Shown one piece after another: positions 1 through 7,071 of a stretch of DNA of 9,618 bases. Both the position numbers and the translations under genes were made by a program. Source of the DNA: Crickella sp963642455 (GTDB lineage: Bacteria > Bacillota > Clostridia > Peptostreptococcales > Anaerovoracaceae); assembly GCA_963642455.1 (NCBI GenBank), contig CAVIGM010000041.1:1-9618 (forward strand), read 5' to 3'. Numbering within the stretch: the stretch's first letter is position 1; every line of letters starts with the position of its first letter. The notes beneath the pieces were generated by a model that saw only the letters and a program-made list of their open reading frames with translations, was not told where the DNA came from and ran no database searches.

Positions 1-1150
1 ATAGCAAGCCTGCAATTATTCCGCTTCGATACGCTATCTCCAAATAGGTATTATGCGCACTTACCGTTCCACCGTATGCTGCCACCTCCGGCTTGTCTGC
101 ATGCCCCAAGAGGCCTATCTCGCTCAGATAGAATTTCCATATTTCGATTCTTCCGCTCGATGCAGTATTAATATCACTCGATTGAGTGATTTTCTGTAGA
201 GCAAAATCATCCTCTATCGGATCTGCAGCCTCAACTGTTGCCTCCTCGGATGAAGATGCCGAATCCTCTGCTACAGCGTCTGTCTCTTCTGTTGCAGTCG
301 CGCTTGCTTGAGCCTGCAATTTGAAAGCAGAAACGACATGGGCAAGCGTATTCAGGGCAGCAAAGGATGCAACGATTAACAGAATAGACAGAATCACAGA
401 AAGAGCCTTCTTTCCTTCATTTCTGTAGCCTATTATCCATGCAAGAGAAACCACAATCATTGCAAGCATACTTGCTCTTGATGCTGCTAACCATGCAAAG
501 CAAAAGGCTGCACCAGCAGCAAGTGGGTAGATATATCTCATATTACCCTTGGTCTTAATCAGAGACATCGCTGCCACAAACATTGCCACGCAGGCAATTC
601 CGATGCTATTTGAATTACCAGTAACGCCTTGATAACCTGTCCAATCTGGAATAACGGGATTGAGTATGAAATTTACCAGCAGGAACAGAATCATACAAAG
701 AAGCGTCGACTTAGCAACTAATTCAAACAACTTGTCGTAATCGCCTCTGTTGCTCCATACTAAATACAAGGCTGGATAGATTAGCCATATAAGTACTCCG
801 AAGCACAATGTCGAGAGCCTGTCGGTTGCACCTGGTGCTGGTATGGTAAGCAATATTCCCGAAATTACAAAAGGGAGATATGCTAGCTTCTTCCACTCTT
901 TTCTTTCAAGCGGGCCGTTCATACTAAATAGAATGACAAGGCAAAGCAAAGCCGTGTTAATCAGGAATAGTTCCGCATATCCAATCTTCGTTGTTTCGAA
1001 CAACATGCCTTCCTGAATATTATAGAACAGCATTGTTGAAAACATCAGAAATAAGGATATGAAAATCACAAGATCCTTAGTCTTGTTGTTAACCTTTGAA
1101 ATAAAGAGTCTTTCAAAGAAATTCAAAACGCCTATATATAATCTTTGCAT
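1..1150 (-). CDS. O-antigen polymerase/ligase family membrane protein (second copy; C-terminus off the window)
   Basis: The frame is open from an ATG at 1150 to the window edge, giving 383 residues without a stop. The product is a polytopic membrane protein of the Wzy/O-antigen ligase type, which would polymerise lipid-linked repeat units or transfer a finished chain on the outer face of the membrane. Visible motifs are GNSNSIGI (178-185), an SR pair (224-225) after a hydrophobic segment, SSGRIEIW (331-338), and AHNTYLEIAYRSG (365-377). The Arg and His-Asn residues match positions known to matter in WaaL-like enzymes. Between the SR segment and the SSGR motif lies an acidic, Ala/Ser/Glu-rich stretch (about 280-318), probably in the large extracytoplasmic loop. 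The start overlaps the upstream stop as TAATG, so translation is probably coupled. It is clearly related to the upstream gene at 1150-2532, with motifs in the same order and at nearly the same residue numbers. Polymerase versus ligase cannot be decided from sequence. Confidence 0.88.
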   Translation of the reverse strand, partial: MQRLYIGVLNFFERLFISKVNNKTKDLVIFISLFLMFSTMLFYNIQEGMLFETTKIGYAELFLINTALLCLVILFSMNGPLERKEWKKLAYLPFVISGILLTIPAPGATDRLSTLCFGVLIWLIYPALYLVWSNRGDYDKLFELVAKSTLLCMILFLLVNFILNPVIPDWTGYQGVTGNSNSIGIACVAMFVAAMSLIKTKGNMRYIYPLAAGAAFCFAWLAASRASMLAMIVVSLAWIIGYRNEGKKALSVILSILLIVASFAALNTLAHVVSAFKLQAQASATATEETDAVAEDSASSSEEATVEAADPIEDDFALQKITQSSDINTASSGRIEIWKFYLSEIGLLGHADKPEVAAYGGTVSAHNTYLEIAYRSGIIAGLL

Positions 1151-2532
1151 TAGCAGCTTCCTTTCTTATCGCTCTTTGCTTCCGTTTCTTTCTTTTCCTT
1201 CTTTACAAAAATCGGTATTTGTACCATCAATACGAAAAGGAACATCGCATGGTAGAGCGGATTATATGAAGTCATAAGATTTGTGAAGATTCCAAATCCT
1301 ATACAAGCACTTGCAGCGAAGCATGTCGTTCTGCAAACGCCCTTTGTGAACGCTGTCTTAATTACAAATACCAACATGCAGAACTGAATTATTACATATA
1401 TCAAGCCTGCACAAACACCACTTCGATAAGTGAATTCAACTGTGTTATTATGTGCATTACTTATTCTATCTTCGCCTTCGATTGGGCTCTCATCAAGTCT
1501 TTCATTTCCTGTCAAGTTAAAATGCTTCGCATAATTTCCCCAGATTCTCAGTCTGCCCGAGGAATATGAGTCGAGATTTCCACCACTTGACTCAACTCTG
1601 TCAAGCACATCACCTTCATCTATTACTATCTCAACATCCTCAGTCGCATCTTCTGGCATGCTTGCCTGCATGCTTGCTCTAAGCTCGCTTCTATGCTGGG
1701 CTTGTAAGAGTCCATAGGTTGCGCCAGTAAATACTATTACTATCAGAAATAGCACCACTGCGTTCTTTCCAGGTCTTTTCCAGTTCCTGATTAGAGAAAT
1801 CGCCCAAAGAACAGCAATCAGAACAATCGCAAGAAGTGCCGTTCTTGACTGCGTAAGTATTATCATCCCAACGGAGATTCCTGTTACAATTGCCGCAAGA
1901 ATCTTCCAGAATTTGCTTGTTTCATCAAAGACAAGATAAAGGCCACAGCAGAAGGCAATTATTCCAAATTCTCCAAGTCTATTACAATCGAAGGCTATTC
2001 CGTTATATCTTCCAGCAACCCATGCAGCCGGGCTTATTATAGGTGCCGCGATTGCTGTAACAACAAAGTATATTGTAGAAATAACAAGAAGGATTTTTGC
2101 CATATATTGAAGGTGCTTTCGATAATAATCCGTCTGCATCAGAACAAAGTAGACTGCAGGAAAGCCAATGGCAAAGACAAGTCCGCTCATCCAGTAGCCC
2201 GGATTCTGCTTGCTTATAAAGCCCATCAGGAATATTAAAGCTCCGAAGGCAAACCAAGCCGCAATTATCCATTTTCTCCAATCGACAAGATGAAGAGGAT
2301 ATTCAAGGCACAATAAGATATATATGATTATAAGTGCTACTTCCTGTAGCATCTTTATCAGCCCTGACAATACATATCCCGCGCATGTGAGGGTATACCA
2401 GATATAAGGCAGTATGCAGATTGCCACTAATATACATATTCTTAGCTTCTCTTTAGTCTTGTCATCAATCTTTGCGCTTAACTTTGCAAAAGGATTAAGT
2501 GCGAAAATCAGAAACTTCTGTAACCAAATCAT
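1150..2532 (-). CDS. O-antigen polymerase/ligase family membrane protein (first copy)
   Basis: A 460-residue, strongly hydrophobic protein with roughly a dozen predicted membrane segments, the usual size for Wzy polymerases and O-antigen ligases. Family signals are GRYNGIAFDCNRLGEFGI (174-191), TQSRTALL (227-234), SSGRLRIW (324-331) and AHNNTVEFTYRSG (360-372). R230, R327 and H361 are candidate functional residues by analogy with the conserved Arg and His of WaaL-type enzymes. An acidic run around 293-313 sits in the large outside loop before the SSGR motif. The ATG at 2532 overlaps the flippase stop as ATGA. A GGAG lies about 13 nt upstream, too far for a good ribosome site, so the gene probably depends on coupling to wzx. 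Being next to wzx supports the Wzy role: polymerisation of flipped repeat units. The alternative is a ligase that attaches polymer to a cell-surface acceptor. This gene and its 3' neighbour look lower in GC than the genes upstream. Confidence 0.9.
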   Translation of the reverse strand: MIWLQKFLIFALNPFAKLSAKIDDKTKEKLRICILVAICILPYIWYTLTCAGYVLSGLIKMLQEVALIIIYILLCLEYPLHLVDWRKWIIAAWFAFGALIFLMGFISKQNPGYWMSGLVFAIGFPAVYFVLMQTDYYRKHLQYMAKILLVISTIYFVVTAIAAPIISPAAWVAGRYNGIAFDCNRLGEFGIIAFCCGLYLVFDETSKFWKILAAIVTGISVGMIILTQSRTALLAIVLIAVLWAISLIRNWKRPGKNAVVLFLIVIVFTGATYGLLQAQHRSELRASMQASMPEDATEDVEIVIDEGDVLDRVESSGGNLDSYSSGRLRIWGNYAKHFNLTGNERLDESPIEGEDRISNAHNNTVEFTYRSGVCAGLIYVIIQFCMLVFVIKTAFTKGVCRTTCFAASACIGFGIFTNLMTSYNPLYHAMFLFVLMVQIPIFVKKEKKETEAKSDKKGSC

Positions 2533-3782
2533 TTGCTTTCAAATTCTCCTTTATATTTCAAATAGTATCTTATTCTAAATGCAAACAGGAATATTTCCGT
2601 TGCGCTCTTAAGAAGTGCGACCGATATCGTTGTAAAAATTCCGCTTGCTCCGAGTATCGCAAGGCCAGCAAGCTGCACAACAGCCGCTTCGATGGTCGTT
2701 GTCGTCGTCTCCTTCACTTTTCCGATAGCCCCAAGCGTAGGCCAGCCAAAGAGCATGGCAGGGAAGCTGAAGAAAAGCACAGGCACAAGAGCCCTCATCG
2801 TAGGAGCGGCCGCCGCGTATTTAGCACTACCCGCGATAACAAGTATGTATTTAGCACCGAAAAGAACTATCAGACAGCCCGTCGCAACAATCGGCATAAA
2901 GAATTTGAGGCTTTTTCTAATAATGCCGAAATCCTTAGTCTGTATCATCTTCGGATATATGCCGTTGGTAATAGGCGTATACATCGCCTTGACCGCAGAC
3001 ACAAGCTGCAGGCAGACAGCCCAGTAAGCAACATCCGCCTTGCTCATAAATATGCCGACAAGAATTGTGTTAAAGGCTCCAAATACAGTTGTTGCCGCCT
3101 CGGAAATAAAATATATTCCCGACATCTTAAGCGCCGCCCAGCTACCACGCAAGCCCTCGATGAAGTCTATCTTGATTCCGAGTTTTCTTACCTCATAGAG
3201 AACCATCGCAATCGCAACTACAGAGCTTAGGATATCCAGTATCGGTATCCAGATGATATCCGCATCCTGCTTAACGAGCACCAGCGTCAGTCCGACCGAG
3301 ATAGTCTTCATTGTGACATATCTTATCGTTATTATCTGCATTTGCTCGAGCCCTCTGAATAGGAAATCCAGAAGGAGCGTAGATAAGGCAATCGGAACAA
3401 ATGCCAATATAGTATATAGAAGGTTCTCTCTAAGTATCGGTATGAAAAGCGCTGCTACAAGAATGACCGCGAAGGATATCGCAGAGAGCATCGCTTTTGC
3501 AAGAACGACATTTCCGGTAATTCGGCTTACCTTGGCAAGATCGTCCTTCGCCTGAGTTATTTCCTTGACGCCTGACAGCATGAAGCCGAAGTCTACAATC
3601 AGCTGAGCATATACCATTGTCGCCTTGACATAGGAAACAACGCCATAGCATTCAACCGTCAGCACTCTTGTCAGATAAGGAAGAGTAATCAGCGGAAAAA
3701 TCAGCTTGGCAATATTCATAATATAGAGCATCGAAATATTGAAGCCGACACCCTTTTCTTTCTTAGAATTTCTCTCTGCCAT
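2529..3782 (-). CDS. wzx: Wzx-type polysaccharide flippase
   Basis: A 417-residue integral membrane protein of the RfbX/Wzx branch of the MOP exporter superfamily. It would flip undecaprenyl-diphosphate-linked repeat units from the inner to the outer leaflet. The N-terminal family signature is visible at residues 15-51: NISMLYIMNIAKL, then FPLITLPYLTRVL followed by YGVVSY. Long alternating hydrophobic segments run to the C-terminus and are consistent with about 12 helices. The length is typical. The ATG at 3782 follows GGAAGAG at a suitable distance, and an in-frame stop lies upstream, so no longer start is available. The gene follows the dehydratase after a 95-nt gap, the largest in the window, and its stop overlaps the start of the first Wzy-like gene. 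The substrate cannot be read from sequence, but the neighbours suggest an oligosaccharide containing galactose-type and 6-deoxy-amino sugars. Confidence 0.92.
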   Translation of the reverse strand: MAERNSKKEKGVGFNISMLYIMNIAKLIFPLITLPYLTRVLTVECYGVVSYVKATMVYAQLIVDFGFMLSGVKEITQAKDDLAKVSRITGNVVLAKAMLSAISFAVILVAALFIPILRENLLYTILAFVPIALSTLLLDFLFRGLEQMQIITIRYVTMKTISVGLTLVLVKQDADIIWIPILDILSSVVAIAMVLYEVRKLGIKIDFIEGLRGSWAALKMSGIYFISEAATTVFGAFNTILVGIFMSKADVAYWAVCLQLVSAVKAMYTPITNGIYPKMIQTKDFGIIRKSLKFFMPIVATGCLIVLFGAKYILVIAGSAKYAAAAPTMRALVPVLFFSFPAMLFGWPTLGAIGKVKETTTTTIEAAVVQLAGLAILGASGIFTTISVALLKSATEIFLFAFRIRYYLKYKGEFESK

Positions 3783-3877
3783 TCTGCTCTTCCGTTCTTT
3801 CCATCAATCCTTCTGACATTCTCTTATTTCTATTTCGTCCGTCCGCCACCAGTGCCGGTGTGCGTGGCTATCCGCAT
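3783..3877 (-). other. 95-nt intra-operon gap with GC-rich imperfect hairpin
   Basis: This is the only sizeable untranslated stretch in the window, between the dehydratase stop and the wzx start. Its first part, 3842-3876, is richer in GC than its surroundings. It can fold as GCCAC (3845-3849) paired with GTGGC (3864-3868), or as CACC (3847-3850) with GGTG (3857-3860). No T-run follows on either strand, so it is not an intrinsic terminator. The second half is purine-rich and leads to the wzx ribosome site. I see no convincing -35/-10 promoter. A 15-codon frame starts directly after the dehydratase stop (ATG 3877, TAG ending at 3830), without a ribosome site of its own. Confidence 0.4.
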
Positions 3878-5764
3878 TTAACGAATAACATTCTGCGGAC
3901 TATATGTTGGGCACAGGTCCTGAACCGCTTGCTTGATGTCGTCTCCATTCTTGTAAGCCTTCGCAATCAGTGCGTCAAGCTCAGTAAGGAACGCCTCGTC
4001 ATCAAGCTCGATTGGCTGTCCAATGAAGATCAGCTTATTCTCTGTGCTCTTGAGGCCCTCTTCATCCATCAGAAGCTCCTCATATAATTTCTCGCCAGGT
4101 CTAAGCCCCACGATTTCAATCTTAATATCCTTGCCCGGCGTATAACCCTTCATCTTAATCAGATTATTCGCCAGATCATAAATCTTGACAGGCTCTCCCA
4201 TGTCGAGTACGAAGATTTCTCCGCCCTTGGCCATAAGTCCTGCCGTCAGCACAAGAGATACCGCCTCAGGTATGGTCATGAAAAATCTTGTTATTTCCTT
4301 ATGTGTCAGTGTCACAGGGCCGCCCGATTCGATTTGCTTAAGGAAGAGAGGTATTACAGAACCATTGCTTCCAAGCACGTTGCCGAAGCGCACTGCGACA
4401 AATTCAGTTGTCGACCTTCTGCTGTAGGCCTGCACTATCATCTCGCAGATTCTCTTGCTCGCTCCCATAACATTAGTTGGGCGAACCGCCTTATCTGTCG
4501 AAATGAGAACGAATCTTTTTACCCCATATTTATCTGCAAGCTTAGCCATATTCAAGGTGCCAAGGCAGTTGTTCTTAATCGCCTCGTTAGGTGAATATTC
4601 CATCAAAGGCACGTGCTTATGTGCCGCTGCATGATAGACAATATCCGGCTTGTATTCCTTGAAAATGCTCTCCATTCTGTCGTAGTCACGAACGGAAGCA
4701 ATCAGCACAGCCTTGTCGATGTCTGGATAATATCTATTGAGCTCCATCTCAAGCTCGTAGGTGCTATTCTCGTAAATGTCCACGATAAGAAGCTTGCCTG
4801 GATGGTTGGCAACGATCTGCCTACAGAGCTCGGAGCCGATAGTTCCGCCCCCGCCTGTTACCATTACGGTCTTGTTATTGACAAAATCCGCAAGCTTAGA
4901 ATTCTTAATTACTACAGCATCTCTTCCGAGAAGGTCCTCGTAGCTTATCTCTCTTACTGCCGAGCTTAGCGAAGTTGTAAGAGTCGTTGCAATCGCAGGA
5001 AGTCTCTTAACCTTGGCCTTGGTCTGCTGGCATATATTGAGAAGCTCTCTTATCTCGGCTGGGCTTGCAGACGGAATCGCGATTATAATCTCGTCGATTT
5101 CGTATTTGTCGGCCGCATCTACGATATCATCTCTTGTTCCAACTACAGGAACATTGTGTATCAGCTTGCCGCGCTTAGCCTCGTTGTCGTCTATGATGCA
5201 TACGGCCTTTGAATTTCCTCCAGCTTCCTCAAGCTCCTTGAGTAGCATTGATGCGGCAGATCCGGCTCCGACAAGCATGATTCTGCGCTTGCCCTCGTCC
5301 TTCTCTTTCTCGAAGCGGCTTCTTAACCTTCTGAGAAATCTCATCGAAGCTCTTGATCCGCAAAGGAGAATCAGCATTATCATGAAGTTGAAAGGATAAT
5401 AGCTTCGGAACATATTTATACCGAACATTGTTTTATAGACAATGTAGATTACCTCGATAATGCATGTTGCCTTGCAGCAGTCGATCATCTCTTCAATACT
5501 TGCGAAGCTCCATACCCTATTATATAGATTGCAAAATGCAATTACCGCAATGGCAATCAGAATATCTGGAATCAGCCAAGCCTTTGCCATGTCAAAGTAA
5601 TATAAATCAATACTGAATATTCCGAAACGCAGAACCATCGGCATAATTACGCTGACGATTACGATTGCTATGTCTATCAGAACAAAGGCTCCGATTCTTA
5701 AATGCTTGCTTCTTTTCTGCTGAGCCTTGCTTCTTATTTTCTTAGTCTTTTCTTTATCTGTCAT
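3878..5764 (-). CDS. Membrane-bound UDP-GlcNAc 4,6-dehydratase, WbpM/PglF/CapD family
   Basis: A 628-residue protein. The expected reaction is UDP-GlcNAc to UDP-2-acetamido-2,6-dideoxy-4-hexulose, the precursor of sugars such as bacillosamine, QuiNAc and FucNAc. An N-terminal domain has about four membrane helices (roughly 22-46, 62-82, 95-115 and 122-144). A first Rossmann-like domain follows (VGAGSAASMLLKEL, 165-178), then the catalytic SDR domain with TGGGGTIGSE (303-312), HAAAHKHVPLME (378-389) and ISTDKAVRPTNVMGASK (421-437). As in the long membrane-bound members of the family, the usual catalytic Tyr is Met (M433xxxK437), while D424 and K425 of the TDK motif are present. Full length for the family. 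The ATG at 5764 is preferred because GGAGGG sits 6 nt upstream and it overlaps the galE stop as ATGA. An in-frame ATG at 5812 would lie inside galE and add a non-family extension. The exact final sugar is unknown because no aminotransferase or reductase is in view. Confidence 0.93.
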   Translation of the reverse strand: MTDKEKTKKIRSKAQQKRSKHLRIGAFVLIDIAIVIVSVIMPMVLRFGIFSIDLYYFDMAKAWLIPDILIAIAVIAFCNLYNRVWSFASIEEMIDCCKATCIIEVIYIVYKTMFGINMFRSYYPFNFMIMLILLCGSRASMRFLRRLRSRFEKEKDEGKRRIMLVGAGSAASMLLKELEEAGGNSKAVCIIDDNEAKRGKLIHNVPVVGTRDDIVDAADKYEIDEIIIAIPSASPAEIRELLNICQQTKAKVKRLPAIATTLTTSLSSAVREISYEDLLGRDAVVIKNSKLADFVNNKTVMVTGGGGTIGSELCRQIVANHPGKLLIVDIYENSTYELEMELNRYYPDIDKAVLIASVRDYDRMESIFKEYKPDIVYHAAAHKHVPLMEYSPNEAIKNNCLGTLNMAKLADKYGVKRFVLISTDKAVRPTNVMGASKRICEMIVQAYSRRSTTEFVAVRFGNVLGSNGSVIPLFLKQIESGGPVTLTHKEITRFFMTIPEAVSLVLTAGLMAKGGEIFVLDMGEPVKIYDLANNLIKMKGYTPGKDIKIEIVGLRPGEKLYEELLMDEEGLKSTENKLIFIGQPIELDDEAFLTELDALIAKAYKNGDDIKQAVQDLCPTYSPQNVIR

Positions 5765-6780
5765 CTGTAACCCTCCGGGTTCTTCTTCTGCCAATTCCAA
5801 GCATCCTTGCACATATCCTCAAGGCTGAGCTTCGCTGTCCAATCAAGCACATCTCTTGCCTTGTCTGCATTTGCATAGGAAACAGCTAAGTCCCCTGCTC
5901 TTCTTGCCCCTATTTCGTATTTAATCTCGACCCCGCTTGCCTTGCTGAAGGCTTGAACCATCTCAAGCACTGAATATGGCCTTCCCGTTCCGAGGTTGAA
6001 AATATCGACCTTCTTAGATTCGTCGGAAGATAGATAGCCGACCGCCTTGACATGGCCTTCTGCGAGATCCATCACATGGATGTAATCTCTAAGGCAGCTT
6101 CCGTCCGGTGTATCGTAGTCATCGCCAAATACCGTAAGCTGTGGTCTTTTGCCAATTGCAACCTGAGTGATATATGGCATAAGATTGTTCGGAATTCCAA
6201 GCGGATTCTCTCCTATCAGGCCCGACTTGTGAGCGCCGACCGGATTGAAATATCTCAGAAGTACGACCTTCAAATTCTCGTCTGCCGCCGCGGCATCTGT
6301 CAGAATCTGCTCTATCATCGACTTGGTCCATCCGTAAGGATTCGAGCAGGCGCCTCTTGGCATATCCTCTGTGTACGGAGCTTCGTTCTCTTCCCCGTAG
6401 ACTGTTGCAGAAGACGAGAAAACTAATTTGCCCACTTGATACTTTCTCATTGTCTCAAGAAGCGTAAGTGTCGAGTCGAGGTTGTTCCTGTAGTAGCTAA
6501 GAGGCTTAGCCACAGATTCGCCGACTGCCTTAAGTCCTGCGAAATGCACAACGGCATCGATTCCCTCCTTAGAGAAAATCTCCTCTAATACTTCCTTGCT
6601 TCCGACATCGCCCACATATAGCTTAACGGCTTTGCCAGTAATTTCCTCAACTCTCTTGATTGCAAGCTCGCTGCTGTTGCACAGATTATCTACGACAACT
6701 ATCTCATAGCCTGCATCGAGCATTGCTACTGCCGTATGAGAGCCGATATACCCAGCTCCCCCTGTCAATAGAACTTTCAT
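5761..6780 (-). CDS. galE: UDP-glucose (possibly also UDP-GlcNAc) 4-epimerase
   Basis: A 339-residue cytosolic extended SDR enzyme that interconverts UDP-glucose and UDP-galactose using bound NAD. Family marks are GGAGYIGSH (7-15), D31-N32 at the end of the second strand, HFAGLKAVGES (79-89), SSSATVYG (122-129) and NPYGWTK (147-153). S124, Y149 and K153 form the catalytic triad at the same numbers as in E. coli GalE. LRYFNPVGAH and the C-terminal NWQKKNPEGYR are also typical. The length is normal. The ATG at 6780 follows an AGAGG at 7 nt, and the carrier-protein gene ends 25 nt upstream. By alignment with my recollection of E. coli GalE, the gatekeeper Tyr299 is Ser301 here, which suggests tolerance of N-acetylated substrates, so it may also supply UDP-GalNAc. 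The dehydratase start overlaps its stop. Because it sits in a polysaccharide operon, its role is probably surface polymer synthesis rather than galactose catabolism. Confidence 0.96.
   Translation of the reverse strand: MKVLLTGGAGYIGSHTAVAMLDAGYEIVVVDNLCNSSELAIKRVEEITGKAVKLYVGDVGSKEVLEEIFSKEGIDAVVHFAGLKAVGESVAKPLSYYRNNLDSTLTLLETMRKYQVGKLVFSSSATVYGEENEAPYTEDMPRGACSNPYGWTKSMIEQILTDAAAADENLKVVLLRYFNPVGAHKSGLIGENPLGIPNNLMPYITQVAIGKRPQLTVFGDDYDTPDGSCLRDYIHVMDLAEGHVKAVGYLSSDESKKVDIFNLGTGRPYSVLEMVQAFSKASGVEIKYEIGARRAGDLAVSYANADKARDVLDWTAKLSLEDMCKDAWNWQKKNPEGYR
5771..5776 (-). promoter_or_regulatory. Ribosome binding site of the dehydratase, inside the galE 3' end
   Basis: GGAGGG on the minus strand, 6 nt before the ATG at 5764. 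It lies in the last codons of galE (the Glu-Gly of the PEGYR ending). It fixes the dehydratase start at 5764 rather than at the upstream in-frame ATG. Confidence 0.75.
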
Positions 6781-6805
6781 ATCTAATCCTCTATTTCTAA
6801 ATTCT

Positions 6806-7030
6806 TTAATCTTCTAATCTCTCTATCATTTCGTAGAGTGCCTTAGCGCTGTTGAAATTGCTTGGCTTAATCTCGCTTACTGGCACCTTGATATCGTACT
6901 CAGTCTTAATCATTCCGACAATTTGAATTATGTCAAAGGAAGCAATTACATGCCCGTCGACAAGATTGTCGCAATTCTCCCAGTCAACATCCTTTCTTAT
7001 TGCCTTTAGGTTCTCAATCAAATCATTCAT
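6806..7030 (-). CDS. Acyl carrier protein, DltC-like
   Basis: A 74-residue acidic protein with the four-helix carrier protein pattern. The phosphopantetheine attachment Ser is S31 in VIASFDIIQIV (28-38), followed by helix II/III sequence EYDIKVPVSEI. The 'DI-VP--E' segment after the attachment helix resembles D-alanyl carrier proteins (DltC) more than fatty-acid AcpP. It would carry an activated acyl or aminoacyl group as a thioester in the cytosol and hand it to the MBOAT encoded two genes upstream. The residue before the Ser, normally Asp, is Ala30 (codon GCT), which could affect recognition by the phosphopantetheinyl transferase. I chose ATG 7030 because GAGGTGA lies 5 nt upstream. A GTG at 7039 with AAGGAG 8 nt upstream is an alternative that adds three residues. 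It lies 41 nt after the SGNH gene and 25 nt before galE. No activating ligase is visible; it may lie upstream of the window. Confidence 0.85.
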   Translation of the reverse strand: MNDLIENLKAIRKDVDWENCDNLVDGHVIASFDIIQIVGMIKTEYDIKVPVSEIKPSNFNSAKALYEMIERLED

Positions 7031-7035
7031 AACGC

Positions 7036-7042
7036 TCACCTC
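7036..7042 (-). promoter_or_regulatory. Ribosome binding site of the carrier protein gene
   Basis: GAGGTGA on the minus strand, 5 nt before ATG 7030, a long match to the 16S 3' end. A second site, AAGGAG at 7048-7053, would serve the GTG at 7039. Two overlapping start options therefore exist, and I prefer the ATG. Confidence 0.55.
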
Positions 7043-7071
7043 TCATTCTCCTTGTTATTTCAGATTTCTTT

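Noticed and set aside
2499..3230. Long open frame on the plus strand opposite wzx
   Set aside because: It lies antisense to a clear flippase gene, the translation is Arg/Ser/Lys-rich with no family pattern, and it has no ribosome site; it is a shadow frame.
3767..3819. Small frame starting ATG 3819 and running into the wzx start in another frame
   Set aside because: Only about 18 codons, weak ribosome site, and it overlaps wzx; no support beyond being open.
3845..3868. Hairpin as an intrinsic terminator
   Set aside because: No T-run follows on either strand and the stem is short and imperfect, with wzx continuing downstream in the same direction.
4613..5399. Open plus-strand frames opposite the dehydratase
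   Set aside because: They mirror conserved dehydratase codons on the other strand and show no protein-family features or start signals.
5765..5812. Longer dehydratase start at the in-frame ATG at 5812
   Set aside because: It would overlap galE by about 50 nt and adds a non-family extension, whereas ATG 5764 has a well-spaced GGAGGG site.
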